DNA from: Aphrocallistes beatrix
Taxonomy: Eukaryota > Porifera > Hexactinellida > Sceptrulophora > Aphrocallistidae
Direction of reading: 5' to 3'
Length of the DNA stretch: 64,000 nt
Assembly: GCA_963281255.1 (NCBI GenBank)
Contig: OY725497.1
Span: 3,898,968 to 3,962,967, forward strand
A model generated the notes under the pieces. That model did not search any database. It worked only from the letters and a program-made list of their open reading frames with translations, and was not told the origin of the DNA. The position numbers and the translations under genes were made by a program. Positions 50,181-61,622 of the stretch are shown here, piece after piece. Each line of letters starts with the position of its first letter. Position 1 is the stretch's first letter.

Positions 50181-50591
50181 ATGGAAGCAATTAAAGATAC
50201 TGCTAAGTTATTTTGTCCACAACCTGACGAGAGATTTGGCACTTATTGTTCTGATAATACAATCATAAATAAGGGAGTTTCATTACTTGTCAATACTGGA
50301 TCGAATGTTCAATCAGAAAATTGGGTAGAACATCTGGACAGGAAAAAAATTGTGTCTTATTCGTACCCTTGTTTCAAACGTATTCTCTCATTGCTGAGAA
50401 TCAGTGATAATCAATGCTCCGAAATCATGCATATGAGGCGAAGAGAGAACAAACGAGTGAGTACCTCCAAGTTCAGAAGCAAGAAGAAGACCCGGGAATA
50501 CCACCAGTTATGTGTGAAAAAAACCCAACTGCAACGTGAAAAGGAAAAGCTGGTTAAAGAGATCAACTTTTACCGCAGCTTCAGTATGTGA
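50181..50591 (+). CDS. CNC/Maf-like bZIP protein 3
   Basis: Single exon, 136 residues. NWVEHLDRKKIV helical block (about 50-75), basic region MRRRENKRVSTSKFRSKKK, zipper with LQREKEKLVKEINFY. This copy shows the CNC likeness best: the Arg triplet before the core (RRRE) aligns with RRRGK of NFE2-type proteins, and the core KRVSTSKFR aligns with NKVAAQNCR. Asn is replaced by Lys with an Asn one position earlier, and Cys by Phe. Length is far below NFE2 or Nrf proteins, with no transactivation region recognised. Confidence 0.75.
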   Translation: MEAIKDTAKLFCPQPDERFGTYCSDNTIINKGVSLLVNTGSNVQSENWVEHLDRKKIVSYSYPCFKRILSLLRISDNQCSEIMHMRRRENKRVSTSKFRSKKKTREYHQLCVKKTQLQREKEKLVKEINFYRSFSM

Positions 50592-52254
50592 TCAATAACA
50601 GTTTTTTTCTTTTTTAGTTTTTAAATCTTACCCAAATAAGTATTTTTCTTTTTTACATCTCAACCCTTCTGCACTCGCCTAACACCAAACACCAAACTCG
50701 CCTAACACCAAAAGCTAAGGCTTTTTTTACCCAAAGCATTTTTAACGCGATGCTTTTTATTTTGTCTTTTTAATGCAAGCTTTTTTTTATCAGCGTATTT
50801 TTCGCTTTTTTATTTTTTATCCTGTGCTGTGCTTTTTAACACATCTTTTTATCAGTCTATTATATTGGATGGAACATTTACGAAGCGATTATAGTTTCAA
50901 CATACTGTACCTATACAGTGGAACCTGTATATAACGGCCACCCAAGGGACTGGACAAAATTGGTCGTTATACACAGATGACCGTTATATACAGGTGATTG
51001 TCTTAATCCCCAAAAGGTATCAACGTAGTGCAATAAATATCAAGTTTTTAGCAATCCATTACTTGAAGTAATTACATGAAACTTGTTTATCGTTCGTAAC
51101 AGGTCCTGTAATAAACACATAAAAAGGTGAAAAAGGTGATGGCCGTTATAGACAGTTTTAGGGTCAGTAAAGGACTACAAACGGGTGGCCGCTGGCCGCG
51201 TTGAGCAGGTGACCGCTATGGAGATCTCATAGACTAAATATGTGGAAAAGAAGAGGATTCCAAAATGATCTCTCATATAACTATAACGGTACACTAAATA
51301 AATAATTTCTATAAATCTATTTAGTCAAATTTGATCGGGTAAATATTTTAATATTGATAAATCAATAACTGTTGACCAACTTAGTGGCTATCAACACAAT
51401 TTGTTTGAGTGACCTGGTAAAAGATATTCAGATGATCTGGATGGAAAATTTCATTAGTCATAATAAGAACTGAAATATCTTAAATAAAGTGATCCAAAAA
51501 TAATTGAATCACTCTAATAATGATTCAATTGAATGATAAGATTTCAAAACATGGCCAGATTAAACTGACTTGTGAGCTTATTCTAATAGAACTTTCGACA
51601 GGGTATATGTCGAAGGTCAAATTGCAATTTATCTTGATACGTTTAGATTAATTCAGTGAATACTCAAATATATAATGCAATTATTGAGCACAGCTGACCC
51701 TAGATTATGCTGACACTAATAGCAAATCGTACTATGTTGTTAACATGATGGTGGTTAGCAATAATAATTAACGATGGGTGACAGGTGCTACACAGCCTAC
51801 TTTACTTCTATATCAGTATGCCACAAGTATGATGGTCTTTTATATGAATACGAAATGCACATACCTTATGTGCAATTTTGTTACATAAAGTTGTTTATGA
51901 TAGTGTTTCATACATTATGAACAACTTCTCATGTATACCACAACAAACGATTTGGAAATCTGGAAAATCGTGGCTCTCAGCAAACAAAATAAAAGGATAG
52001 TAGTTAGGACTGACGCCTACGTTTAACTGGAAACCCGGACCAAATTTATCCTAGTAAATCTATTGCATTGAATCTGTTTTGGATACTTAGTCGTTCTTAG
52101 GAAAAGATAAATATTAGTCAAATAATTTTAATCATAACATTGCTTCTGCATGCAGATTAGAACATGATATACCATAACAGTAATTAACAACTGATGCATG
52201 TAAAGATCTCATTCCTTTAAGTGAGCTCAAGCTCCTGCAACTAAAATCTGATGG
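50592..52254. other. Intergenic DNA with a truncated MITE
   Basis: 50640-50840 is T-rich low-complexity sequence with recurring GCTTTTT/CATTTTT words. 50916-51219 is a second copy of the element at 38191; it matches closely from the left end to GACCGCTAT and then breaks off. The rest is AT-rich with no gene recognised. Confidence 0.6.
50916..51219 (+). mobile_element. Pogo/Tigger-like MITE, family 1, right-truncated copy
   Basis: Begins CAGTGGAACCTGTATATAAC after TA. Over about 250 bases (from AGGTGATTGTCT on) it matches 38245-38480 almost without change. The right terminal repeat is lost. Confidence 0.75.
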
Positions 52255-52968
52255 CTATACCGGATGCGCGATTACATATCTCGGCTTACATATTAGTATG
52301 TAGGAAATTATGAAACCAAATGTCTCCATACAAGTGACCAATACCGCGACCACCATAGATAAAATCGAGATCCATCTGAAATTGGTTTCAAGATGATGGG
52401 CACAACCTGTCGTAAATATGTTCTCAATGTCATATGTGTCACATTCTGGTTGAATACAACAGCTGGAGGGGATAGTTTGCCCAATTAATGCCCAATCTCT
52501 GTACGAATATGTGCCACAGCATTTAAGTCCGCTCTGAATTGAGTTGAACACTCGTAGCACATCTTCTTCCGGTTCTTTCATGTAGAGACGCATGGAATCG
52601 GAGATCTTAGATGAAATTTCATCGTGAAGAGCGAGGAAAATAGCTGCTCCAGCTAAATGAGTGACAACACTGATAATTAGGATTATGTTGAAAGTTGTGA
52701 GTAGACAGCGATTGTAAAGAATTGAACTGAAAAATCCGATAACACTTGCTGTGAGTAGAATAAGAACTGTGAGAGCGATGAGTCCAGGGCTGATTATGTA
52801 GATAATTTGGAAGTAGGTCCCTGACCCGAGGAATGTTAGGAAATCCTTGAAAGCAATCAGGTAGTAGGCTATTGGAGCGATGACAGCCCCAGCCAACACC
52901 CAGAGCCATCCACAAAACAGTAACAACAGAACCCGCACTAATAACCCGTCCTTGATTTTGGTTTCCAT
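52255..52968 (-). CDS. Tetraspanin
   Basis: Single exon, 237 residues. Four membrane segments at about 11-36, 55-80, 87-113 and 201-227. The large extracellular loop lies between the third and fourth and has the signature CCG (KCCGTY) plus SCC and further cysteines for two or more disulfides. Tetraspanins organise membrane microdomains with integrins and other partners. I cannot place it in a vertebrate subfamily. Confidence 0.9.
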   Translation of the reverse strand: METKIKDGLLVRVLLLLFCGWLWVLAGAVIAPIAYYLIAFKDFLTFLGSGTYFQIIYIISPGLIALTVLILLTASVIGFFSSILYNRCLLTTFNIILIISVVTHLAGAAIFLALHDEISSKISDSMRLYMKEPEEDVLRVFNSIQSGLKCCGTYSYRDWALIGQTIPSSCCIQPECDTYDIENIFTTGCAHHLETNFRWISILSMVVAVLVTCMETFGFIISYILICKPRYVIAHPV

Positions 52969-54505
52969 GATTTCGAATCCGTTTAGAGTTTAATAAATAG
53001 TATTTTCAAAATATGATCTTTTTATACAAAGCCCGTAGAATGGTATTGGAATTTGCATCGTTGATTTCAGCACAGAAAGGCTTCGAAATAATCATTTCAG
53101 AGCATTGATTTAATTTCTTAACCTTACATGACCTGAGACTAAACCTTAGAAGTAACAACTATCTCAACTCTGATATAATGATTCACCCACAACATAGTAT
53201 TGTACTGCTTCATACCATTATCCCTGCAGTAGATCGACCGTCTCTTAAAAACATACAAATGCGAAGAGATTATTGAAAAGAATATATTTAAAGATTATGT
53301 AAAAAGAAGCAGATATCTTCTCTCAGGTGCAGCGGGTATTGGATATACATACAATATATTGACATTATGTGCCCTTAGAGATATCCCATAAAGTTTATTC
53401 ATAGGCGCAAATTTTTAAAAAGGGGGCGTAACCAGTGAAAATATGCTATTTTGCCTTAAAATTAGGCAACAATCATGCAAGGGGGTAGCGGTGAACTCAG
53501 ATAAGGTGTCTGTATCAGACGGCCCTCTTGTTACAGGTTCTATCTAATTTGGCTATGTTCAATATTACAGTAATTCTTTTACAATTTTTTCAACCAAATT
53601 AGACTCCGCTATATTCTATTATAATAGTATTGATTACCAATAAAAATAAGTTGAAAACCGCTGCCCTGTGGCTGGACGGTCTATAGACTCTACATCAGAA
53701 CGGGCAGCACTGCCAAGTCTTTTTCATCAAATTCGGTTTGTAGGCAATAATTCACTCTAGCACAAATATAAAGGATACAAGCAAATGAGTGCCCTTTGGG
53801 AAGGCTCCGATTATTAAAGGGAGGCTAATATTCTAGTAAATAAGGTTGGAAATAGTCCATAAATAATCTTAGAAAATAATGTCAGTATCATTCTAATCAA
53901 ATGTTTATAAATTATTGCTCCTCTCCTTTTCTAATTAGCAATTAAATACAGTATAATTAACGGTCGAGTCAAACATGATGTAGATTGAAACTCATGGCTG
54001 AAGAAGCAGATTTGAACATTCCAAATATAGTGTCGTGGCTGATCTCATTACTTTGTTCAGTCGCAGGAGCTATGCTGCAATTTCGAAAATTTGACAGTAA
54101 AGACAATTTCGTATAAACCAGCTTCGTAGGAAACTGAGTAATGATTACATTGGACATTTCTCAGATATAATTGACTAATGGTGTAATCCATCAATGTCCG
54201 TTTTATTTTTAGTTTAACCTTGAAATTCGAGAATCACCAATACAGCGACAATCATAGAAAAAAGACCGATAGACATAGCGTATGTACTATCATGCATATT
54301 GAGTACTTTAACCTGCGACATAGGTAATCAATGTACTACAACTGTTTTTATGTATACATAGGCAATCTCTTTTTTATTTGTCTGAACCACCACATCATCT
54401 GTTTTTTGATAATATATCTAATTAAATCAAACCTCACCGAAAAGATTCGAAAGCAAACTGAGTAATCCAGGCATTTTAAGTGACCGCTGTCGTCATCAAA
54501 CAAAG
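52969..54505. other. Intergenic DNA with a possible mini-gene
   Basis: AT-rich. 53995-54117 (+) has a 40-codon frame from ATG to TAA that starts MAEEADLNIPNIVSWLISLL and has one hydrophobic segment; no family recognised. 54205-54300 (-) has a 27-codon hydrophobic frame. Both could be chance. Confidence 0.3.
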
Positions 54506-57500
54506 CTATACAAATCGCACAGGCTTGGAAATAAGTCCGCGAGTTGTTGGATAGAGCTCTTCCTTATCAGGTTTGGCCGTTTTTTGGGGGTTGATCTTTT
54601 TCGTTTTACTCAATTTAAAAAAGTCTATTTTTTCAACTTCCTTTTCCATTTCTGAAACGTCGATTGTTAAAGGTTCTTCCATCTCCTTTACAACTTCATC
54701 CATAGCGGCTTTCACTGCTGGGGGTACTTTGGGGATCTCATAATCTTTCGTTGTTCTGGTAGGCATGTCTAGTTCCAACTGGAGTACGTTGCGCACCTTG
54801 TACCTGTGTGTGAGTGAGCGAGATAATTACTGGAGTATAAGTTATTTTGTAGTTTCATTCAAAGAGGCTGGATTCAGTTAAGCAGCTCTCACTAACCTTT
54901 ACCAGTATCGGTTAACTGAATCTAGATTTTCATCATCCACTTCTAGTGGTTTTAACAGATAAATACGCGAAAATATTACTTTGGTTGATAGAATCAGTTC
55001 CAGGATACGCATTATTTCTTAGTGAGTCATTAACTATATATAATTATGTCATTACAGTACACCCTCGCTAATCCGAACAGCTCTGTTCCAATGTTCGAAA
55101 AAATCGTTCGGATTAGTGAATTTGTTCCGATTAGTGAAATAACACTAATTTAATAGGGCATTAATTATAATAAATTTGTATTGTTAGAATATTAAGGATA
55201 TTATTTTGCTATGATTGCTTATTTAACGAGGTTTCTCAATCTTAATGATAAATTTAAGTTTATAAACGTTTATTCAAATCATAGAGGCGAATAAAATTAT
55301 AATTTGGGTGTTCGGATTTTAAGAATGAAGTGTTCGGATTAGCGAGGGTTCGGATTGGCGAGGTTCGGACTAGCGAGGGTGTACTGTATTATAATATTAT
55401 CGCTTGGATAGCGCTCTACGCCGTATTCCTACCAAAATGCACCTTTAAGATTACAAACTCATGGTGTATATGTGCATGGTCTATATTTTTCGCGAAATTC
55501 CATCACTTTCGGTTTTTATAAAAGTATATTAATATTTTAAACTACAAAGCTTTGTTTAAAGATATAAATGAAACTTAAATGGCTAATATATTTGTATAGT
55601 CTGATTTGAAGCGAAAGTTGAAAATGATGTCATAAATCTGTCACTAATTTCCATTTTGGTCTGAGATTCAAATTTGCTTGAGCCACTCACAAAATACTCT
55701 GGTGTGGCAAAAATTCAATTGTCCCTCTCGGTTCTACGATGCTACAGATGAACCACCAATCGATCTTGTCGGATCGCCAAGGGTGGCAATTGAAAACTCG
55801 TGAAGGTCCTATTTCTGGTTTCTCAAAACTTGATCTGAGGATGGGCAGGTGCCCACCCGTGAACCCGCCCCTATAGGCGTATGAAATTATTTGCATTGAT
55901 TATTTTAAGGTGTTGGAGAAAGTTAATTAGGGTACATCTAGAGATGCCACCTATTTGTATAGTCTTAAGTGCAGACACACAGACAGTATCTCCAGTGATG
56001 CAGCAATCACATTGTTATCAGCAGTAACAGAATACAAGAGCACGATATGATCAAGGTAGAGTGGAATTAAATCAGGGTAGTAATGCGGTTACATATGTTA
56101 TGGCTATGTAGACCATGCACTTTGATGACTTGTTCTCAACCAGTTGAATAACAAAATTAATTACTGAGCAGCTTGCGAAGAAATTGCAAGGTTCTTCAGT
56201 AATTATCCATGTAGGAGCTTCAGCAATTTTGAAACAATATATTTGAATCTACGTGTGATCCCATTATCAGATATGCAAGCCAAGTGCATTATAGTATGTG
56301 CATAGCACTGTAGAGTCATTATTTTGATAGCAATTATACTTGTATTGCTAAACAGTCAGTATAATTGCTCTCTAGAACTGACACAATCGATTCTGCTGAG
56401 GATCCTGTTATTATTCATGGACATAGGAACCGGTAGGGTTAGTAGGGCCACGGTCCTGCCAATAATTATTCAATGAGCCGTTATCTCCATTGATTATACT
56501 ACTGTATTACTACACATTGTCCGAAATGGCCCTTCAATTCTCCACTCCGATTTGTTCATTTATTCCTGAGGGGATCAGCTTTCGATTCGACATCTGATCC
56601 CCTAAGGAATGCAATAGACAAATCGAATATATTATATTTTCACTATCTTTTGAATGCAGATAAGGGACTCATGGATTTCCCAGCCATTTTCTACGTCACT
56701 GAAGCCGTAAATGTGCGAAGCCATATAATATATATTGCTCGGTATTCTACAGTTAAAAATCGGTAGTGGTTAAATTTCGCGAAAAAGCTATCAAGTGCAC
56801 ATCTACACCATAAAGAAATCCTATATACAAAATTTCTAAAAATCGGAATGTTAGATTTCACAAGATCGTGTGTACGGTACAGACGGACGTAGTACACTGT
56901 CAATGGCATAGACATCTGTCTGTACGACAGGAACTGCACTAAATGATAAACAGGATTGGCTAAGCTAGATAATACCAGTAGAGTTCTTTAACACTTCAAA
57001 ATTTTATGCTTTACTTTTAAACATTTTACAACACACCTCGGGTTGTTAGTTTTTTTCGCCTGCTCCCTTGCAAAGTTAGTAATCGGCCTAATAAATCCGT
57101 AATAAGATCCAGGCTCAGGGGCCATGTTCTCCTTCGTGTACCCGTGCGTGATCCCCTGCAACCCCCACTCTTCCTTCTCCTCGTCATATTCCGCCCTGGA
57201 ACACAGGTGCTCACGGTAATCAGGTGGAACGAAGTTATCCAGAACAAGTGTTTTGAATTTTATCTCTTTCATCAGCAATTCCTGTGCGCTGAGTAGATCC
57301 TGCTTCCGTCTTACCTACAACACATGCCTGTAGCACTCGACTTGTTCTACCTTCAAGTATATTAATAGCAACCCATGTTTCTACTCAGCACTAGTCTATG
57401 CTCTACCTGCTCAATACCATAATCCTCTATCTCAGCCTTGGTCAGCTGGAGTTGGTTGTAGAGCTTCTTCAATTTGTGTGTCTTACTCTCAACTTCCTCG

Positions 57501-60500
57501 TGGAGGTTGTCGAATGTCTCTTTTATTTCAGAAGCACTCTCTTTGTTTGCTTCCAATTTCTGCCTAATTTTCTGTTCTCTTGCTTTCTGCGCCGCGATTT
57601 CATGGCGCCGTTCTGCCAGTGCTTTCTCCTGCTCTGCAGTGTGCACTGAAATGGTCTTACCACCAGCTAGCAGCTTACTCTCCATTGCTTTGATTTTAGC
57701 TGCAAGATTGTCTCGGTTCTTCTGCTCTTTCTTAACCTACCATATTTACACCATTGTCAGAAATACCACTAACATTAGTCGTTGCAAATATTCTCTACTC
57801 ACCTCTTCCATCTTACTCTGTACATCCTGCACTAACTTGTCCTTCTCTTCTTCTACCATTTCAGTGTTCTGTAACAGCGCCGCTTTCTCTGCTTCCAGTC
57901 TGCTCCGTCTTTCCTTGAGATAAGTTTCGCGATCCTTTTTATCATCCGTAGACTCCTCCGAGTCCCTCTCTCCTTCCTTGACACCTTTCTTGCCGAAGTT
58001 TTTCTTCTTTTTGTCCAGCATTGATTTCAGTCGTGATAATTCATCTTGAAATTCTCTAAATGGAATTAGCATAAGATACACCATGGACGAATAGCAGGAC
58101 GAATTTGTGAATACCTGAGGAGAGCATCTTTCGGATCTTCATTTATTCTCGGTTTGTTTTTGATATTTTTGGCTCTGTTCGCATACCTGAGTGTGAGTAG
58201 CGACTCTTCAAAGTTATAGCTCGCTGGTCCCACAGTAGCTATCATTACCGTCTTGGAGTTGCCCCCAAGCGAGTCTTGTAGGAGTCGGGTGAGCTTAGAA
58301 TCCCTGTAAGGAATGTGGGTGCTGTTCCCATCCACTAGTGCAGATATTACGTTACCCAGGGCAGAGAGGGAGAGGTTTATCTTCGTAGCCTCTTTAAACT
58401 GTTCTCCAGTCGAATGGGTTTTGGCCTGTCTTTCACTCCCTACAGTTACATTATAATTCTACCTTCCAACACTGAACGCCACTTTCATTTTCGATAACCT
58501 ACCTGCTAAATCCACAAGGTTGAGCTTCCCCACCCTGATATGGCTCTCCCCCACCGTATCCATCTCGGAGCACTCTATCGTGATCACGAATATGGCGTGA
58601 GAGCGAGATGAGTGTTCGTTCATGTCTGTCCGCCCGACACTGCGGTTTTGGTTACCTACATTCATCACATGGACGATCTCCTTCACGCTCTTGGTCACAA
58701 ACGATGAAAGGTCTTGCACGTACACACCTGCATGAGTTATGTGTAAATAGGTGATTCATAACCAGTGTTGCCAGATGAATTGATTAGCCTGTTCATGCCA
58801 TACAGCATTAAATGTTCTTGCCAAAACTCAAATGTCCATGTCAAGTTCATGCTATCTATGTTCATGTCAAATCGAAGAAGTATTTTGCCATGTCCACGCC
58901 AAAATTAAAAAGTTTTTACCATGTTCATGCTAAAAGTAAAAGTTTGTGCCATATTAATGCCATGTTCATGCCACAACTCAAAAGTTGAAAATGGTCAAAT
59001 CTATGAACTTTGTTCATGATGTGGCAACATTGTTCATAACCTAGGTCCTAGCCGTGGGCAATCACAACAAGTGCAGGTTATGGTTATGATTATGACTCTA
59101 AGTTTCAGGTTTATCATTAGTTATTCTTTCACTCTTAGCGAAGAATTCAAAAGCTTAGCTAATATACATACTTTTAGTTCTTATTCTTAGCAGAAATGTT
59201 CAAAAAGTTTGATCCAGAGATCGACATCTCGAATCAGATTCAATTGAAGCAGTCAATCCAAAAAGCAATCCGTACGAACATCCGAGACCAGTACCCCAGC
59301 CTCGCCCCCTACCTCGATGACATCATACCGAAGAAGGAGCCCGTCAGCCTTATCAAGGCAAAGGATCACCTGGAAGTGGTGGCCTGCAAGAAAGAGTCTC
59401 TCTTCTTCAGGAAAAGAGACGGCCCCTACCTGCCCACTCTCAGACTCCTACACAAGTACCCCTTCATTCTGCCGAGGTTTCAGGTGGACTGCGGGGCTAT
59501 CAAGTTCATCCTTTCGGGCGCTAACGTGATGGCGCCTGGTCTGACTTCGAAGGGCGGGGATATGGAGGCAGTGGACAAAGGGGCGATTGTGGGAATTTAC
59601 GCGGAGGGGAAGCAGCACAGCATGGGGATAGGACAGACACTGGCCTCCACGGAAGAAATTAGGTTGGCTAATAAAGGAGTCGCTATCGAGTTGATCCACT
59701 ACCTCAATGATGGACTCTGGTTGCTGGAGGACTTCGTCAAGTATTAGTCGATCAATTGATTTGTTGAATTTAGATAATTGTGATTAAATAATTTGCTACG
59801 CAGAGACAGAGGCAAACAACTCAGGCCTGCTTTCAATATTGCTCAAACGTTTGAAAGTTAGATTATCATGGTTACGTACTAAATATGGGAACGAGGAACT
59901 AAATAACGGAATTTGAATTACTGAATTCTTACGGATTTGCCATTTTAGTCTTGATGTACGATTTGAATCTTATTTGTAAAGTAGTTCATAATCCAATCCG
60001 ACAAATTTGGGGTCAAATTCCAGCGTTTCCTAAACATCTCGCTGTAGCAGTACTTAGCAAAACAGATGAGTGTGGAAGTGCGAGCGGGAGAGCCAGCAGC
60101 AGAGCCAGCTCAGCCAGCGGTCTCGACCAAGGTGACGGTGATGCTGAAGCCGACTGCCAACGCTCCCATCCTGAAGCAGAAGAACTACATGGTGGAGCGC
60201 AGCAGACACGTGGGCTGGATCAGCAGCTTCGTGAAGAAGCAGATACAAGCGGATCCAGACGACCAGGTGTTCCTCTACATCAACCAGTGCTTCTGTCCCT
60301 CCCCCGACCAGGAGGTGGGGACGCTGTTCGACCTCTACGAGTCCGGCAAGAAGCTGGTGCTTCAGTATTGTCTCACGCCTGCATGGGGTTGATGGCAACT
60401 AACTACGCTACAGTACATAGCATACTCTAATCTCCACACCTAATACACGCTATGATGTAGAATGAATGTTGTATGTACTCTATCTATATTATAAATCCAT

Positions 60501-61196
60501 TGAAACATTATGATAATATCCGTATTTTGACTATTAACTTGAACTTAATTAAAACTGGTTTGGCCTACTAGACTACGTGTTTAAGCGTCTATTAAGTCAC
60601 ACCTGTGTCTGGCCTCTCTCGGAGCTCGAGCCTCTTCTTCTGGTCCTTGGACAGAAGGTCCCTCACCTCGTCCTGGTAGATCTCCAGGTAGGAAGCACGG
60701 ACTAAGAACTGGAGGTTCTCACTTTTAGAGATGTGAGAGAAAATGAAGTCAAAGCAGTTGGGTATCACTCCTCTCATCTCTGGATCACTTGGTGTTCCTT
60801 TGGGAGACATAGGCAGTACAAGAGTAGGAGATAGTAATTGGATTTGAAATCAAGAGTGTTACCCTGCATCGTGTAAGTCTTCCCGGTGCCTGTCTGTCCA
60901 TACGCGAATATAGTACCATTATATCCCTGTAGGACTGACTCCACTATTGGGTGTATCGTCTCCAAATACACGTCGATCTGTTTGGAGTTCCAATCGTATA
61001 CAGAGTCGAATGTAAACTCGCGTTTATTCTCGGTGGCTGTTTTCGTGTTGAGGAGAGTGATATTGCCTCTGGTGCCGTCAATCTCTACGATGTTGACATG
61101 GGACCTCATCTCTGACTCGCTCATCGGTCTGCATCGGACCACCACACGGATGTTCTCCTGACTCTTGGAAGAACTGCTGTGAGCTCCCTGAGACAT
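54506..61196 (-). CDS. KIF3B: Kinesin-2 motor subunit KIF3B
   Basis: Eight exons on the minus strand: 61196-60863, 60797-60603, 58727-58503, 58439-58115, 58055-57803, 57736-57407, 57314-57037, 54803-54506. The joined frame is 745 residues (human 747). Motor domain about 13-345 with P-loop GQTGTGKT at 100-107, SSRSH and DLAGSE (split by intron 3), then the neck and coiled coil about 350-600, and a tail ending [17 protein letters not shown]-like as in KIF3B. VYDWNSKQ marks KIF3B/C and not KIF3A. With KIF3A and KAP3 it drives anterograde intraflagellar transport. Introns 1, 3, 4, 5 and 6 are 59-92 bp; intron 2 (1.9 kb) hosts two genes and intron 7 (2.2 kb) hosts a transposon. Confidence 0.95.
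54804..57036. other. KIF3B intron 7
   Basis: 2.2-kb intron. Contains the pogo-like element 55055-55386, a hairpin at about 56545-56625 with arms GATTTGTTCATTTATTCCTG and near complement, and a copy of the repeat found at 37225 (56664-56752). No coding region recognised. Confidence 0.6.
55055..55386. mobile_element. Pogo/Tigger-like MITE, family 3
   Basis: 332-bp element in KIF3B intron 7, flanked by TA. Ends CAGTACACCCTCGCTAATCC and, as complement, CAGTACACCCTCGCTAGTCC. The right side repeats TTCGGATTAGCGAGG three times. No transposase. A fragment lies at 21213-21253. Confidence 0.8.
59196..59747 (+). CDS. MCTS1: MCTS1, translation re-initiation factor
   Basis: Single exon, 183 residues (human 181), inside KIF3B intron 2 on the opposite strand. 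N-terminal DUF1947-type domain, then a PUA domain about 93-172. Family blocks: MFKKFD start, [47 protein letters not shown], and IHYLNDGLW near the end. With DENR it recycles 40S subunits and promotes re-initiation after upstream open frames. The start ATG is fixed by the conserved MFKKF. Confidence 0.96.
   Translation: MFKKFDPEIDISNQIQLKQSIQKAIRTNIRDQYPSLAPYLDDIIPKKEPVSLIKAKDHLEVVACKKESLFFRKRDGPYLPTLRLLHKYPFILPRFQVDCGAIKFILSGANVMAPGLTSKGGDMEAVDKGAIVGIYAEGKQHSMGIGQTLASTEEIRLANKGVAIELIHYLNDGLWLLEDFVKY
60066..60392 (+). CDS. ATG12: Ubiquitin-like autophagy protein ATG12
   Basis: Single exon, 108 residues, inside KIF3B intron 2 on the opposite strand, 318 bases after MCTS1. The ubiquitin fold spans about 22-108 with [32 protein letters not shown], and KLVLQYC. 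It ends in Ala-Trp-Gly, the C-terminal Gly used to conjugate ATG12 to ATG5. The conjugate, with ATG16L, acts as E3 for LC3 lipidation. The N-terminus is shorter than in human (140), as in many invertebrates. An overlapping longer frame from 59951 is a shadow. Confidence 0.95.
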   Translation: MSVEVRAGEPAAEPAQPAVSTKVTVMLKPTANAPILKQKNYMVERSRHVGWISSFVKKQIQADPDDQVFLYINQCFCPSPDQEVGTLFDLYESGKKLVLQYCLTPAWG

Positions 61197-61622
61197 GCCG
61201 GATGTGTGTGTCTGTTCAGATCCGGCCTGATCGATGCTATTATGCTATGCACAAAGACACAAAGTTTGAACAGACATACATACGTATATAATCGTGTATA
61301 CGTATGTGCGCTTATTTGCATTGATATGCGCTGATACGATCTTGGCTATTAGATAAGGTAGTTTTATGCTTCTCACTAACTTTAGCTTCATAATTTTCAG
61401 ACACAATGATTTTAATATTATTAACTGGAGAGTATGAAACATGCTGAATGAAATAAGATTGATGCAGAGTTCCATTTGGAACACAAAAATCTATTTCCAG
61501 ATTCTGATCATTCGTGCACTTAAAACTTGTGAGCTTAAATAATCCGAAATTCGAAACTTCCAACTAATAAATTATTACTAATCTGTACAATCACGGAGCA
61601 TAGAAGAGGACATAACAATGAT
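61197..61622. other. Upstream region of KIF3B
   Basis: Spacer between the KIF3B start and the end of EMC4, both on the minus strand. It should carry the KIF3B promoter. Open frames at 61245-61563 have no family resemblance. Confidence 0.4.

Larger units (their letters stand above)
58728..60602. other. KIF3B intron 2 hosting MCTS1 and ATG12
   Basis: 1875-bp phase-1 intron of KIF3B between GACACAG|GTGTGA and CATGCAG|GTGTG. Near its end, 58790-59030 holds loose repeats of a CATGTTCATGCCA-like word. The two nested genes run on the plus strand. Confidence 0.85.

Noticed and set aside
55687-55896. 69-codon minus-strand frame in KIF3B intron 7
   Set aside because: No family resemblance and no splice context linking it to KIF3B.
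59951-60430. 159-codon frame overlapping ATG12
   Set aside because: Different reading frame from the clear ATG12 protein and no family resemblance.
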